Below are positions 46,269 to 60,195 of a stretch of 64,000 bases of DNA, piece by piece. The stretch lies in NCBI GenBank assembly GCA_029948255.1, contig JALIZF010001645.1, forward strand, positions 464,161 through 528,160, in the 5' to 3' direction. The position numbers and the translations under genes were made by a program. The notes beneath the pieces are model-generated. The model did not search any database, was not told the DNA's origin, and saw nothing but the letters and a program-made list of their open reading frames with translations. How positions within the stretch are numbered: position 1 is the stretch's first letter; every line of letters starts with the position of its first letter. This DNA comes from Telmatactis stephensoni. Taxonomy: Eukaryota > Cnidaria > Anthozoa > Actiniaria > Isophelliidae.

Positions 46269-47695
46269 GAGCTTGTGCTTCCATGTTACTGCATACTGTA
46301 TGTCATTGAAAATAGAGCACTATGGTTGCACTTATGTGCTTGGCTTGTGTTTGGCTCATGAGTGAAAACCAGGCTTGAGGGCTAATCTAAGTTTGTTTGA
46401 TTTGAAAAACCAAACCAGAAACCAATCAAGGAAGAATGTTTTAACCAAACAAAATATTCAGTATGAATTAAAACAACTATCTTGTAGGGAATGTTTTGCT
46501 TGTTTTAACCCTGGGAGACTTTGAATTTTCGACAGAAATGATTGATAGACCATTTTACAGTTATATCTTGGTCAAGCACAGCCTCAGCAGTCTGCTCATA
46601 ATAAATTCTTTAGAATTGCATGGTAACAGCCTGTAAAAATGCAAGAAATGCACACAAATGAACCAGGGAGGTGTAAATTGATGAACAAAGCATATACTTT
46701 CAATTTGACAGGTTTGTGCTTTGTTTATTTACATCCCCCTGGTTCAATATTGTGTGCATCTTTTGCCTTTTCACGATCTGTTACCAAACTGAAAAGAATA
46801 CATGCAGCTGATCATGAGGCTGTGATTGCCCAAGATATCTGTAAAATGATCTATTGCACCTCCAAAGGTCACAAAAGTAATCTATATAGTACCTTTTAGG
46901 GTACTCACAGACACTTCGCTGGGCAAGAATGAAAATTCCTGACAAGTCAGCTCCCAAGGTTTTAAACACATGTATACTGCATTTGAGGTTTCAATTTTAG
47001 TAGAAAAAATAGCACTGCAGTACTTAATATGTACATGTTTATCATCAACTATACACAATTGTAACAAGTAGGGATATAGCAAAAGACAGACAAGTTGATT
47101 TTGATGGAAGGAAAATATTTTGGGATCCTTATTAAGATACTGGTGGATAAGAACTTGTTTGATTTATAAATATTTTTATGATCATTTCTTTGAAAATAAA
47201 ACTTTCTTATAATTTCTACAGAAATAAAAGAGTAAATGATTTACAGCATTGGGGGTTAATCTAATTTTTGCCTATGTAGTTCCTTATCTAATTTCACACT
47301 TCTATTTTCACACTTTGATGATATACACAGTAAGTTCTATCCAGATTCTCCTCAAAACCCCATCTCCTGTAGACTATCATTGAAACTCTACTTACAGATT
47401 CAAATACACTGCCTGGCTTTTGTTTTTCTTGTTCTGAATTTTATGTAGAGCAAATTTCATATGACTGTCAAAAACTATAGCACTGGACATAGACCCGATA
47501 TAACACGCTCTCTTGTTCTTTATATACACTTATAAAAGGTCTAGTTGTCAATTGTCATATTTTCTTGGCAATTTTTTTGACGTTTACACAAACAAACGTA
47601 TTTAATTTCCTCATGCATCCATCAAGATACCTTGTCACAGACAACTTGCTTGTATAGATATGGCTTAAAAGTGCTGACCATGCCATTTTTATAGT

Positions 47696-48064
47696 CAGGG
47701 GCCGATCCAGGGATCAGACAAGGGGGGGCCACTTCACATTTTATATTGTACAAAACAATAAATACAGGTTATTGCTGGGTTTCATCCATATTCCTTTGAG
47801 AATCAAAAGACAAAGAAGCAGTAGCCATGTTGGATGAACAAACAAGAGATGCTAATGAGAAATCTTTTGTTGAAGTTAATCCAAGATGGCTGCCATGACG
47901 TCACATGCAACCCAGCAATTGCAAATTACTGTCGGGTAAGCAAAAAATAACTTAAGGCTGTGTGTTGTTCTTGATATTTTTCTTTCTCAACGTAAAAATG
48001 TTTTATTTTTAGGATGAGAAAGGGGGTTCCCGAGCACCCAAGAAACCCCCTGGATACGCCCCTG
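47696..48064. mobile_element. hAT-like MITE with CAGGGGC...GCCCCTG ends and inner hairpin
   Basis: The termini CAGGGGCCGATCCAGGG and CCCTGGATACGCCCCTG are complementary, and this type of end is common among hAT non-autonomous elements. Inside, ATTGCTGGGTT (about 47771) and AACCCAGCAAT (about 47909) form a second inverted pair, so another element may be nested. I could not find an 8-base target duplication. Confidence 0.7.
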
Positions 48065-48863
48065 CATGACAATCATATGAAGTCTGCTCTTACTTAGCAC
48101 TCCAAATGTTTTAGTACCAAACCAACAGTGTCACTACAAAGCACACAATGCTGTGAAATTGTATATTATAGGAAATCAGCTATAAATCTCAAACTCTGAA
48201 CTATGTTAACTTCATAGGAGAATTTTATCTGGAAGTAACTTTTAAGAGAGAAGATAATGACCCCTGATTTTCAAGGATACTGCAGTAGCATATTAGGCAC
48301 AATAATAAAGACTTTATACAAATGAGGAACAATAATATATGGTCCAAGAATAAGTCCCATTCTAATGCACCCATCATCATTTTGTGGTTTCAGGATGTTC
48401 CAGGAAAAAAAACCTTTAGTTATCCACTTAATTTCTTGATGTAAAACTTATGGTCTACTCAACAAAAACGTGTTTCAAAACCAGTTTTCCACACAAATGT
48501 TATTAGAATACACATGACAGCTTGCACACAGGATATCACTAGTCTATGCAACAATGGACATGTTAGGTTGACATCTTTGGTTAGTACCTCTAATATTCTA
48601 TTTGTTCGCCTCCAACTTAAAAATTGCAACCTTCTCATTTTCATTGTTTAAGGTCTCTCTATTACCCTACATGTATACACAGCAGAGACCACACATCTGA
48701 GTATGAATTGCTGGAAAAATGACCATGACCAGTATATACTGGAGTATGGTCATTCTATAAAAATCTATTTACTTCTTCTTGATGTATGAAGATGAAAGAA
48801 TAGTTACTTGATCTCTCCATAGTTCCATCGAGCTGTATAAAAATTAATTTGAAAAGATAAACT

Positions 48864-51800
48864 CTAAAACACTATTGAATTAGAAGTCCTCAGTAGAGAA
48901 ACAGATGAAGCTTGAACTGGGTTTGTTGCTAATAGTTTCACAGGGAAATCCCATGTCATAAGTTCTGTTTCAATGTCACCGGGACCTTGCCATGTCGCCA
49001 TATCTAATGGTGGATATGTTGATTGCAGAGGACTTGCTCCAGCAGGTAAAGAACCACACACTAACACAAACTCAAAATGAAGTCTCCATTTTAAACAAAC
49101 TGCAAAAAATAAAGAATATTGTACTTATGATCAAAGAATGATAAACTTTTCAAACTTACTAACGAACAGCTCAGAAAAATATTATTAGTACTTATTGACT
49201 CAGTGGGACAGCCAGACAGGAACTGAGTATTTGGCTTGAGGTCCTAGCTGCCATACAGACTGAGCGCAGGGAGATCCCTACAAATGACCAAGAGCCAAAT
49301 ATTTTCCCATCTGGCCTGACCTAATTGAATAAGCATTTTATCATATGATTGTTTTTGTTTTGTTTTGTTTCACCATTCTATTTTGTACAAATTCTACATT
49401 TTAGTAAAAGATCTTTTAGAAGAATAATGACTTTGATCAGAGATTTTTTATGCTGTACTTGAAACATGACACCTTCAAATGTAAATCCTCAAGACCTTAT
49501 GAACTCTCTATATATGCCAAGGACAGTGTTATGAACATTACATTTTTTTCTATTGTTTTGTTATGTCCCAAGAGACTATTAAGTCGTTTTAGTAGCCAGA
49601 GATACATGAATAAATTTGCAGACCAAAGTTGTTATGATGAAGGAATTAACGTACAAGAACTTGTCGTAGCAGAGTTACCAAAAATTCAACAAATATGAAC
49701 TGTAGAAAACAGAATTGTAAGTATTCAATTAGTTATAATATAGTATTTAATAAGCACATACACTGACACTATATATTTCTTTATAGTTTGACTCTTTCGA
49801 GTGCAAAAATAAATTTTCTTACTATACCCGTCACCGACGTGTTCAATTCAGACAGAAAAACAATAATTTCAAATCAAGTCGAGCTTTTATAATTAATGAA
49901 TAGTTACATTGAGGCAATGCTTACCTAAATCGGATACAAATTCAGGAGTTGCTGTAATTGGTACTGGAAGTACTATATGTGTCTTTTTTGTATGCAAACA
50001 ATGTTCTTGGAATGAGCAATGTGATGTGTACGTTACACCTGTTGATTTACTAGAGGGTAGTTGGCATTCTTCTGGAATGTGTTCTTCACTTTGTAGTGTT
50101 ACAGTAAACTAATGAAACATTCAATAGGTAAGAATATTGTCAATCATGAAATCTAGAATTGCGATGACTTGCTGGGTAGCTTCATCTTCAACTGAAATTA
50201 TGTTTCTCCAGCATAGGTTTATTTTAATTTGTTACTGAGCTTTCAGACTCTGGTCCATCGTCAAGGTATATGATTAAGCAAATTTCAAACTACTTCAGTA
50301 ACTAAAAATATAGTTATCCAGCTGGTAAAATATGATTTCAATTCATTTGAAGATTGTCAATCATGTTTGAAATCACTTGACTGGTGTGAACCATGCTTTA
50401 CCTTCAGACAAGGAATCAAACTATCTGTAAAATCAAAAGAACCAACAATTTCTTCTCCTATTTTGTAAGCTGATTTAAAAAGGCAGAATTTTCCTACATG
50501 ACCTCTGTTGCTAACAATATTATATACATCTGTTGAAGAATAAAGAAATGAAAGAAGTAATTTGTTATTTAGTCATAATATTATATGCATGTCACAGTCA
50601 TACAGAATTTCTCAAGAAAAAATATATTAATACTTACGATTATTTCTTTTAGATGTTACTGAAGTTAAAAAGTCAACTGCCACATCTAAACGAGAAGTAG
50701 TCTGTGCTCTGTTTTGTAAAAATGGGTTGGCTGGTTGTTCTCGTAAACCAAATAAATGTTCAATTTCTTCTATTCCTTAAGATGATCAAAACAAAAATGA
50801 AACAAAAGCACAAGTCAGATATTTTACAGGTTTTGGGTAATATTATATATTAAGTATCTCTGTCAAGAAAGTCAATCAAAGTGAACAAAAAATGGGGGTA
50901 TCAGAGCTCGAAATTAATGCTAGCAAACTCACAAAATGCTTGTGCTTTTCCAGAATTTGCAAGTAAAAAAATACAAGTCTAGCAAGCACTTGCAAGTAAG
51001 AGTCAATCATTCCTTCAAAACTTGAGAGAAAACTGAAAGTTCATGTTTAATTTCATGTCAAGAACAAAAGCATTAAGGAACCAGTTCAGGACAAGCACAT
51101 AGTAGGTTGTCAGGACAACAGCAAAGAAGACCAAATAAATAAAGATATTATTATCACTTTACTAGTAGAAAAAAATATCTTACTAGCAACATTTTGCTAG
51201 TGGACTAAAAAGTTTTACTTTGAGCCCTGATGGATGGATTGATGGATGTACATGTAATTAGTAGAGGACAATATTTAACATCTGTGTCCCATTAACTATA
51301 GGACAGACTGTCAACCCTCTATTCTTTCCCTCAATCAATGCTGTAGATGTACATAAGATAGAAGTCACAATGATTGAAGTGTTGCCATGGTAACCTCTTG
51401 CTTAAAAGTCTGTACAATGATTCTTTAGGCTAGTACCATCTATTGACATTGATGGGTAAGGAAGATAATAACTCAATTGCTTTTATAATCAGACTGAAAC
51501 CAAACATTATTTTATAATGATCGATCAGTTTCAAAATTACATGCCATATGGATAAATGCCGGCCATGGTTGGCTGGTTTCTTTTGGTAATCCATGTTAGC
51601 TTCTATATCAAGCAAATTTTGAAAGTGGTCTATTTTTAATAATTAAAATGTATAATTTTAACATACATCGATGTACCTTGGACAACTAGAATTCGAATGG
51701 GTAGACGTAAAAGTTTTATTTGTGAATGTACACGGCTTGTTCCAATGGTAATTTTGTATGAGTATTTCACAGCATGACCTCTGTATGATGGTGGCCCAAC

Positions 51801-54023
51801 GGATGGAATAGTCTCAGTGTATAAAACTAAAAAAACAAAAGGAATAATTATTGTTTTGTTTTTAACTTTATTCTTATCATCTTCATCATCATCATCATCA
51901 TCACCACCACCGCCACCACAAACCAGTAGCCACTATAATCAGGATTTTCAAATATATTTTAAGTATACACTAACAATAACAATAACAATAACAATAATCT
52001 TTATTCACTGGATATAATACGTATCCAGAAGCGCCAGCTTACACACAACAATTACATTGCTAAATTGCTAAATTATATTTGAAGATTATTCTATTAATAC
52101 ACGGGACACAATCGAGTACTTCACTTTGAACCCTAGTGGCGCGCTTACTTTACGTTAACTCCTAATAAAATATACATTTTCTAAAAGCCTAAAGACCAAA
52201 ATTTACATATCTTTTATCTTTTTCCGATAAAACTGATTAATTTGGGAATTATCAAGTACTGAAAAAAATGCGCAGTCTCGGAATTTGAGGTTAATTCTCC
52301 TTCTGTTTTGTATGGACGGATCATATTTTTTATTCCACCTTGTTTTGCCAACATTGATCTCGCAAAGTGTGTCTGGGTTTTTTTAATTAACGCTCCATTC
52401 TTTTCTAATTGAATTTTGAAGTTCAACATACGTGTTTTTAGGGGCCCTCTTCACAAAATGCCTCATATCTAAAGAAAGAATAGAAAAAAAAGGAAACGCA
52501 GACACACTTTGGAAGATGAATATCTTTTGAATCAACTTGCCAAATATCATTGAAATTGATTGATTACCGAGGGAGAATAAACCTTTTAAAGTTGCATTTT
52601 TCTCTAAAAACTCTTCCCTAGAAAAGCATGATTTTAACTTTCAAAGGATTAAGGTTTATTTACACAGGGGTGATTATTTTTTTTGAAATAACTTGCTTTG
52701 TAAAAAACTTTTTAATTTGCTTTTCTTATAAAATGAAAGATTATACCCTAATTAACCTTACAGCACGTTTTCTAAAAATGAGACAATTTGAAGCGATTTT
52801 GTGTCCTGTGTATCCTTAAGTAGCAGTCAGAATTGACTCTTTTAAATCCCTATATCTCATATCTGTTGTTGTTTTTCAATGATTAAATACTTAATATGTT
52901 TTTTTAATTTCAAATAAAATTTTACATCAGTAATTACAGTGCAGAATTATGCAAATGTGTAATGGTTTTTGAAAATTTAAAACATATTATTAAAACATAA
53001 AATGATAACAGAGATAAACCTTACATAAATAGTACATTTAGGACTTTTTTAATTTGTAACATATTTTTAGAAAATGATCTTTGACCATGAAATTTCAAAG
53101 AAAAAAGAAAAAAATTAATTATGATGGAGGACCGCTTATTGAAAGCATTTCACTCAAGTCAACAAATCACATTCAAATGCTAAAATTGATTTTGAAAAGG
53201 CAATAACTCTCTTTCAATAGCTTTTTATTGTTTTATTATACATGAAAGCAATTATTTAAAAATTAAATTGTAAATTAAATTGTACATTTTAATAAAAAAA
53301 ACTGTCAAGAAAAATAACGATCAATGGTAAAACGTGTTTTTATCGTGTTTAGTGTTGATCATTTTTGTTCGCCTTGTGTTTGTTTACATAATCTGCCACT
53401 AATAACGTTACACGGTCATATCCACTGTTATGTCAATATCGTTTTAGCCTTATAAATGTCAATATAATTTTCCTCAGCTGGTTATACAACACCGAGGAAA
53501 CAATACAAATTTATTGCATCGAAGATAAAGACTTACATGTTTTTGAGTCCCCAGGACCAAGTTGCAAGTCGCAAAATAAAATTTTCGGTTGAGTAGCGAT
53601 CAAGCAATGACCTTGATCTCCTGGATGGAAGAAACAAAAGCAGGAAAAAAATCATTCATGTTTTACATTACTGAAAAAGGTGATAGATACTTGAGTATTC
53701 TAACCTGTTGACGGCGCAAAACTTGTCCGCGACTTTGCGATGGGAGACAAAATATCGGGCACTGTAGCATCACCTTTCCCTGGTATAGTGACGCGATTAC
53801 TGTTCACTGAACATTGACAATGGATTTGAGCGCTTGCCCAAGCAAGACGCTCCACTTCACGGCCAGCAAATTCAAGTTTATCTTCCTTAAAATGATTCAA
53901 TTTACTCGGACTCGGAAATTCCTTTGCACTTTCGCTTATGTTCGAGAAAATAATTTCACATTGAAGTGTTTCACCAGCGAGATACACAGCGCTTCGAATC
54001 ATCCGAGCTTTGATCTCAATCAT
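48864..54023 (-). CDS. RGP1: RGP1 homolog, subunit of the RIC1-RGP1 Rab6 exchange factor
   Basis: Seven minus-strand exons: 53705-54023, 53537-53620, 51677-51826, 50638-50775, 50402-50529, 49925-50108 and 48864-49099; 412 aa, phases all consistent. RGP1 works with RIC1 at the Golgi as a nucleotide-exchange factor for Rab6 in endosome-to-Golgi retrograde transport. Landmarks match vertebrate RGP1: [10 protein letters not shown] and [12 protein letters not shown] in exon 1, [16 protein letters not shown] in exon 2, [20 protein letters not shown] in exon 3, [20 protein letters not shown] in exon 5, [17 protein letters not shown] in exon 6, [10 protein letters not shown] and [17 protein letters not shown] in exon 7. 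The start is the ATG at 54023. An in-frame upstream extension starts at a GTG and is rejected. Confidence 0.93.
49185..49390. mobile_element. AGCCAAATATTT inverted-repeat element, copy 2
   Basis: Second copy of 36640-36830, within the last intron of RGP1. Arms GAGTATTTGGCTTGAGG and CAAGAGCCAAATATTT. The right flank again reads CATTTTATCATATGAT. Confidence 0.7.
50900..51231. mobile_element. Element with ATCAGAGCTCGAAATTAA ends in an RGP1 intron
   Basis: ATCAGAGCTCGAAATTAATG at the left pairs imperfectly with TTTTACTTTGAGCCCTGAT at the right. Inner words TGCTAGCAA and TTGCTAG, and TTGCAAGTA/ACTTGCAAGTAAG, recur. Non-coding. Confidence 0.65.
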
Positions 54024-54093
54024 TGCATCAGAGCTCCTTAAAGCGAACCTCACTTCGTAGATTAGTCATTCTTCTAGGTACAACGATACTGTA

Positions 54094-54174
54094 TTATAAG
54101 ATAACGATGATGGCCCAAGTGGGAAGGCATAAAGAATTCATACTCAATCCATCACACTCGTTCTCATCCGCCAT
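54094..54174 (-). promoter_or_regulatory. Upstream ORF and AAGATGGCGGA motif before RGP1
   Basis: Reading toward RGP1, CCAAGATGGCGGATGAGAA occurs 150 bases before the start codon. Its ATG opens a 26-codon frame (MADENECDGLSMNSL...) that ends at TAA before RGP1 begins. The same bases are a near-perfect YY1-type element, so the site may be a promoter motif at the transcription start rather than a translated uORF. Confidence 0.4.
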
Positions 54175-55209
54175 CTTGGAAATCCTTTTACAGTTAGCCG
54201 CTGTTCCTAAAGATGGAAGGCGCTCAAGAAGCAACAGGTAGCCCAATACACTAGTCCAAAAGTGTCAAAACAAACAAGTTTATAAGGGTTCCCCTATCAT
54301 TTTTCATTTTTCACTGTACCCTGAGCTACTCCTCTGCAACAATTTCTCTTTCAAAGTTTTTTCTTTGCGTTGCCTTCGAGTTGTGAATGGAGGCATCATG
54401 CATAATAAAGCTAGCCATACATACATACATACACGCATACATACATAGTTTATTTGTTTCGCAGGTGAAGCCGTAATTGGCAAGACATTGAGTCCTGATG
54501 TGGACCTGCATCCTATCTACCTATCTCCTAATACTATAAAACATTGTAAATATATGAAAAACGTTACAAACTGAGATAGATTATAAACTGGGTTCCCTAC
54601 ACAGCTTTTGGGTGAAACGTGAATGGCTCAGATTTATTTTGACGTGAAACGTGATTTAAATCTTTTTGCGTCCACTTGAAAGCAACTTTTGATATTTTTG
54701 TCGTGAAAGAGATTTTTGACTGATTATCCGTGACGCGTGAAAAGACCAAATATTTTTGCGTGATTTCATTTTGCAATGGGTATTACATAATTCATTGCAC
54801 TGTAGACCTGAAGGAAGCCATCGTGAGACAAAAAGTGAAAGTGACATAAGACCACTCTGGAAAATAGTTGAAAAAAAGAGGTGTCAGTTTGAATGAAAAT
54901 TCTCATTTTTCACTCTAAATTTATGAGTTTCGAAAATAAGTTCAAATGATACTCAGAACCACGGACCCACAGAAACCAGTTATGACTCTTTCACCTCAGT
55001 ACGTGCATTTATTGCTGTGAGACCCTCAGACGTAAAAATTAATTTATGAACTGATTAGCTTCTGGCTGATTTCTCAGGTATTGCAGTAGGCTCAGTAGTT
55101 CCCAAAAAGCTAGATCGGCGTCTCCGGTCAACTTAGGGACGGACCATTAGAAAAGTGGGGGGGGGGGGGGGGGGGGGGCAAAATAGAAAACAATTATTTT
55201 CAATAAAAA
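54175..55209. other. Intergenic, low-complexity tracts, no gene seen
   Basis: Contains a CATA/CATAC microsatellite (about 54415-54447) and a pure G-run of about 20 or more bases (about 55157-55178). No exon-like sequence. Confidence 0.6.
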
Positions 55210-55575
55210 AATGAGCTTTTATCAGGTATTTTTAAATTCGTGAAACAGAAAAAGAATTACCATAGCTGGAAAGAGCATGTTAAAATTAGCAAAACAATGA
55301 AGTTTGAAGGAATTTTAAAATCCAAAACTCGCGAGAATATGAATTTTTGAAAAGTGTGAATTAAATTTGTAAGAAAACCTTTGCTGGTAGGCATCTCTTG
55401 CCTACCAGCGAATGTTTTCATACAAAATTTCGATTTCGGAAAATTCATATCTTCGTGAGTTTGAAAGTTACTTCATTCAAACTTCACAGTTTTACTAATT
55501 TTGACGTGCTCTTTCCAGCTATGGTAATTATATTTCTGTGCTGTGACTTTTGGAATAACATGATAAAAGCTCATT
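55210..55575. mobile_element. AATGAGCTTTTATCA MITE family, copy 2
   Basis: Outer ends AATGAGCTTTTATCA and TGATAAAAGCTCATT pair. The arms meet at a short centre around GGTAGGCATCTCTTGCCTACC, giving a fold-back over nearly the full 366 bases. Same family as 45920-46268. Confidence 0.85.
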
Positions 55576-56209
55576 GAAAAAAAAGATCTGTCGGGACATT
55601 TCCTTAAAAAAATATTCCTGCCAAAGTGGAAAAAAAATCATTTACACTTTTGGTGGCCAAAAAAGAAAAAAATTATGCCAATCGATATCCCAAACCCCCC
55701 CCCCCCCCCCCCCCACCACACACACACACACACATCACTTTTCTAATGACGCCCTCTTTTTACAAATGCCCAAGATACCCTAACATAAAAGGATTTCCCC
55801 TCACTCAAAGCTTATTTCAAAAAAGAACTTTCTATTGCCTTTTTTGTAAAAAATGAGTGACGTATAGCTTTAAAATTTCAAGTTTAGACTGTGAATATTC
55901 CATGAAATGGAGAGAAAGTAAGAAAAAGTTGAAATCTTTTATTTTTTTCTCGGCAAGCTTGATCGAAAAAAATACACTATAGCTATTAGGCAGTTCGAAA
56001 ACTACAAGCGAATGTTGAGCAAAAAACCTATTCCCGAACTACTATAAGTAAAATGGAAACTTTTTTGTTATATTATCTGCTATAACAGAAAAAAACCTAT
56101 CTCAAAGATTTTAAGTTTCTAAGAGCAAAAAAATGGCCTACAATCCTCAAAACTCATTTCAACTCAGTTCTTGAAAAAACCTCGAGCTTGAGGTTCAAAT
56201 CGGATCGAA

Positions 56210-56305
56210 ACGCACCAATCAGATTACACGGTTAACCTTAATTAACCAATCAAATTGCGTAAAAGTGCACCAATCAGAGGTCAAAATTCCTCATATAAAA
56301 ACAAC
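56210..56305 (+). promoter_or_regulatory. Histone H3.3 gene promoter: CCAAT boxes and TATA box
   Basis: Three CCAAT-type boxes (ACCAATCAG near 56216, ACCAATCAA near 56245, ACCAATCAG near 56269) precede CATATAAAAA (TATAAAA at about 56294), which lies about 95 bases before the ATG. This is a typical compact histone promoter and indicates a transcribed gene. Confidence 0.8.
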
Positions 56306-56374
56306 GTGTTGGCGGATATTTGTGTTCAGAGTTGATCAGTTTCGATTTCGTTTGGTATTCATTCCTTTTAATAA

Positions 56375-56803
<429 letters not shown>

Positions 56804-58643
56804 AGTTTGGACAACACTGTAGAGACTTGATTTTAGAATAGCTGACTTTATCATTAACCAAGAATTAGACGTAAACTAGACTGATTTGTATATCACAACA
56901 ATTGGAAAAGAGCGCCAAAATGGAAAACACTACAGATGGCAGTTGTTCTGGACTCTCGACGATTTTTCTACTATTTTTCGCTTATACTTATACACTTCGC
57001 CTTAGAAACTGAAATCAGTCGATGAACCTCGTTTAAGTTAATCCCAAAGAACTGTATTATTGAGATTTTGCAGCCCTATTTTGTGTTTATTTGTAATTTT
57101 GGGGGCTTTTTCTAGGACGCCTTCTACGTTCAATATGGCGTCGCCCTTGTGTCTTTTGTCTCGCTGGTCTTTCTCTTCAACGACGATTCAAGTACCATAA
57201 ATGTTTAATTTAAAACAGTTCGAACTAGTAAAACCTCGTGTTTTGTAAAACTTTAGTTACTTGAAGTTTTATTTTAAGTTTTTGAAACAGCAGATGCATG
57301 TAATTTAGTTAAATTTGAACAGACTGACTTGTAATATAAACTTACGAGGACTCATAATTCTGAAAGCTTATGATTATAATTGATAGAAAACGCAAAAACA
57401 ATGTATAGCAAAACTACCGACTACCTCGAGAACACTATTGTTATAATAACTCGTGTATCATATTTAAGCGTGTATTCACATTTTTTAATCATTAAAACGA
57501 GGAGTTATATCCTCAGTTTTAACTCTGTATGTTGTCGGATTTTTAGCGCGTGACGCGTATTTCCTTGGGGGCTTTGAATATGTAGATGGCGTTTCATGTC
57601 ATCAGAATTTAAAACCTTTTGGGGGAATTTTAAACGGCCAAAACTGAAAGAAGAGCTGTTTCTAAAAGCGTTTCAGTCATAAAATATTAGCTATATTTAG
57701 ACAGGTGGCTTTTCAGCAATGTAGGGGACGGTTTTCCATGTCACCGTTGTAAAAGTGTTTTTTAGTGCTTTCTCGCGCCCTTGAAACGTCACTTCCGAAT
57801 TCTTACGTCACATGATTGCTATGATTACTAAAATTTGTTACGTCACAATGAAGTCCTTTTATAACCATTGGATCGGACTCGGGAGTACGGATGGTGGATT
57901 TTCGATAGATAAACGTGATGCATGAAAGTGGACTCCGCGCATGCTGACGGTCGCATGTGATATTTGTCATCTTTTGTGTCACACTTGCCAAACCTATCTG
58001 ATTTTCTTTGAATTTTCATTTGAGAAAAGAAGTGTTCAAGATCATTTAGGTATCAAAGTTATTTATTGCATAGAATTCTACAGAGATGTTGCATAATTTA
58101 CATTTTAAGAATGAAGTATACAATATTCAATTACAATTTTGTATTTTTTTTAAATACGCTTCAATAAAACAAAATCAAATATAATTAAATTATAAATAAA
58201 TCCAATGAAGCCCAAAAATGCAGAGCTGCTCGTACGCTCTTCTGTTGCATCCTACGCACTACCTACTACGAACCACGCCTTTAGATGACTCCGCTGAAGA
58301 CGACACGGTTACGACGGGAACTTCAAAGTGTCTTGCTAACACGGTCGCGGCAGCGCCATCCGTTACGAAAACCGCTCTGTTACATCCTACAAAGACGCCC
58401 CTAGGTTTATCACGCAACGCTGATTGGGTTAGTTTTTGGTGCGCGCGCTAAAATGTACCGAATGCTTTTTCATCACTGCTCGATCAGTCTCTACAAGCAC
58501 GAGTGTACAACGGCATGAGGTGAAAACGTCTAGTTTTCGTCAAAGTGGTGGCGTAATTTGCTCGTTGTAGATCAATGTTTTCAAATTAATTATTTTCACT
58601 ATAGTCAAAATAATACTTTAGTGGCAGCAATTCTGATGATAAT
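56804..58643. other. Intergenic, no gene seen
   Basis: 3' flank of the histone gene followed by AT-rich sequence. The frame at 58218-58451 has no recognisable feature. Confidence 0.6.
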
Positions 58644-59040
58644 AGAGTGATTTAGCAAACACGACGACGCGACGCTGACGAATTTTGTTCGAAATGACCG
58701 ATGACGTAAAGAAGAGGACGTGAAAACAAGTGAAATTCTTAGGTTTCATGTGACGTTATTTTCAATCTCGCTAGCTGGAATTTTAATCACCTGAAAGCCA
58801 AGTTTTCAATAGAATATTCTCTGGTTGAGAGCACATGGTAGTCAAACATTGACCACCATTTGAAGCAGATAATGAAATTCAGCAGCTGTTACGTTTGAAA
58901 CCCGGTAAAAGCGTCCTGAACGTTGTCACGGTAACGTTGTCACGGTCACGGTAGTCACGCAACGAAAATCTATTATTAGCTTGGCCGCGCAGCCCTATTC
59001 GTTATCGTTTCGCATCGCGTCGCGTTTGCTAAATCACTCT
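58644..59040. mobile_element. MITE family with AGTGATTTAGCAAACRCGACG ends, copy 1
   Basis: Left AGAGTGATTTAGCAAACACG and right CGTTTGCTAAATCACTCT are complementary and enriched in CGACG/CGTCG words. The interior includes GTTGTCACGGTAACG repeats. A shorter relative is at 59685-59889. Confidence 0.85.
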
Positions 59041-59684
59041 TATAATATTTTCTAAGAGCTTTGTCTATAGTCTTGAAGAGGAGATTTTTTTCAATATTGA
59101 GTAATAAAGGCTAAAACCGCCAAAAACTATCCCTTCTTGCAAGGTTTATTTCAGATTTTTGCTTTGGATTTTAAAACACAAATTTTATTGTTACCAGTTA
59201 GAAACTGATCTAATACTGAAAATAAAATCGGCATTTAAAACTGTCTTTGGAATTGTACAAAATTGTTATCGTGTATTTTTATCTAAATCAGTTTAGGAAC
59301 TTTCAAGCTGATTATAAAAAAAACATATATGGGAAATGAGCGACTGGGGACCTAAACCTCATTTTGGATTCAAATTTTCACTTTGGATTAACACTCAAAT
59401 TTGACTTTTATCAACGTAAACCAACTATTAAAAACAACCTAAATTTTCTGAAATAAATAATTTTAGCTTTGTACAACACTTATTCTTCGACTGAGAGGTC
59501 TTTGTCAGTGCTCAGTGCTTCAATATGAAAAAAATATCCTCTTAATATATACTATATTTTGTATATATTCATTTTATATAATTACCACTGTCCCTGCTCT
59601 AGTCTAATGAATGTGCTCATAATTGAAAACTACTGTAATTCGATCGGCCTTAAATAACACAGGCTATCCCCTCTATTCTCTTAG

Positions 59685-59889
59685 GCTGATTTAGAAAACG
59701 CGATGCAATTCGTGAACAGGACGCGAGACTATATCACATATGTCCTGGCGTGACGACGTCGCGACGCCAGGTTTAGGGTGCCATGCATTTCAGATGGTTT
59801 TTCGATTCCTCTTCTAGACGTGATTTCGAACAAAATTCGCCAGCGTGCGTGGCGTCGTCTTTCGCGTCGCGTCGTGCTTGCTAAATCAG
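59685..59889. mobile_element. Same TGATTTAG MITE family, shorter copy 2
   Basis: Left GCTGATTTAGAAAACGCGA and right GCGTCGTGCTTGCTAAATCAG pair, with CGAACAAAATTCGCCAGCG similar to the complement of the first copy's subterminal region. Confidence 0.75.
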
Positions 59890-60195
59890 TTATAATATGG
59901 TTAGACTGCACGTAGTCCCATTCATTTTCAGTAAACACAAGTTTGTCAGAATGCCTACATGAATGCCAATGCAGAGAATTGGGCCGAGATGATTTTCCTC
60001 TCCGCTCTCCCTTCCTCAATCTCTCCTATTCTCTGTACTGGCCCCAGCCCCTCCCCTCCCCAAAAAATCCTTAACTGAGTCTTGAGAGAAAAGTGGGACT
60101 ACATGGTATCAAATGAATCAGTATAGAATAAAAAAACACTGTACATAAATTCTCACTTATATAAATTCTCCAGTACATATTTGCAATGATAATAT

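Larger units (their letters stand above)
43893..48863. other. Intergenic, repeats only
   Basis: Contains elements at 44459, 44690, 45920 and 47696, listed separately. The remainder is AT-rich without exon-like blocks. Confidence 0.55.

Noticed and set aside
54024..54053. Upstream extension of RGP1 (MRFALRSSDA...)
   Set aside because: It starts with GTG; the ATG at 54023 aligns with the family N-terminus.
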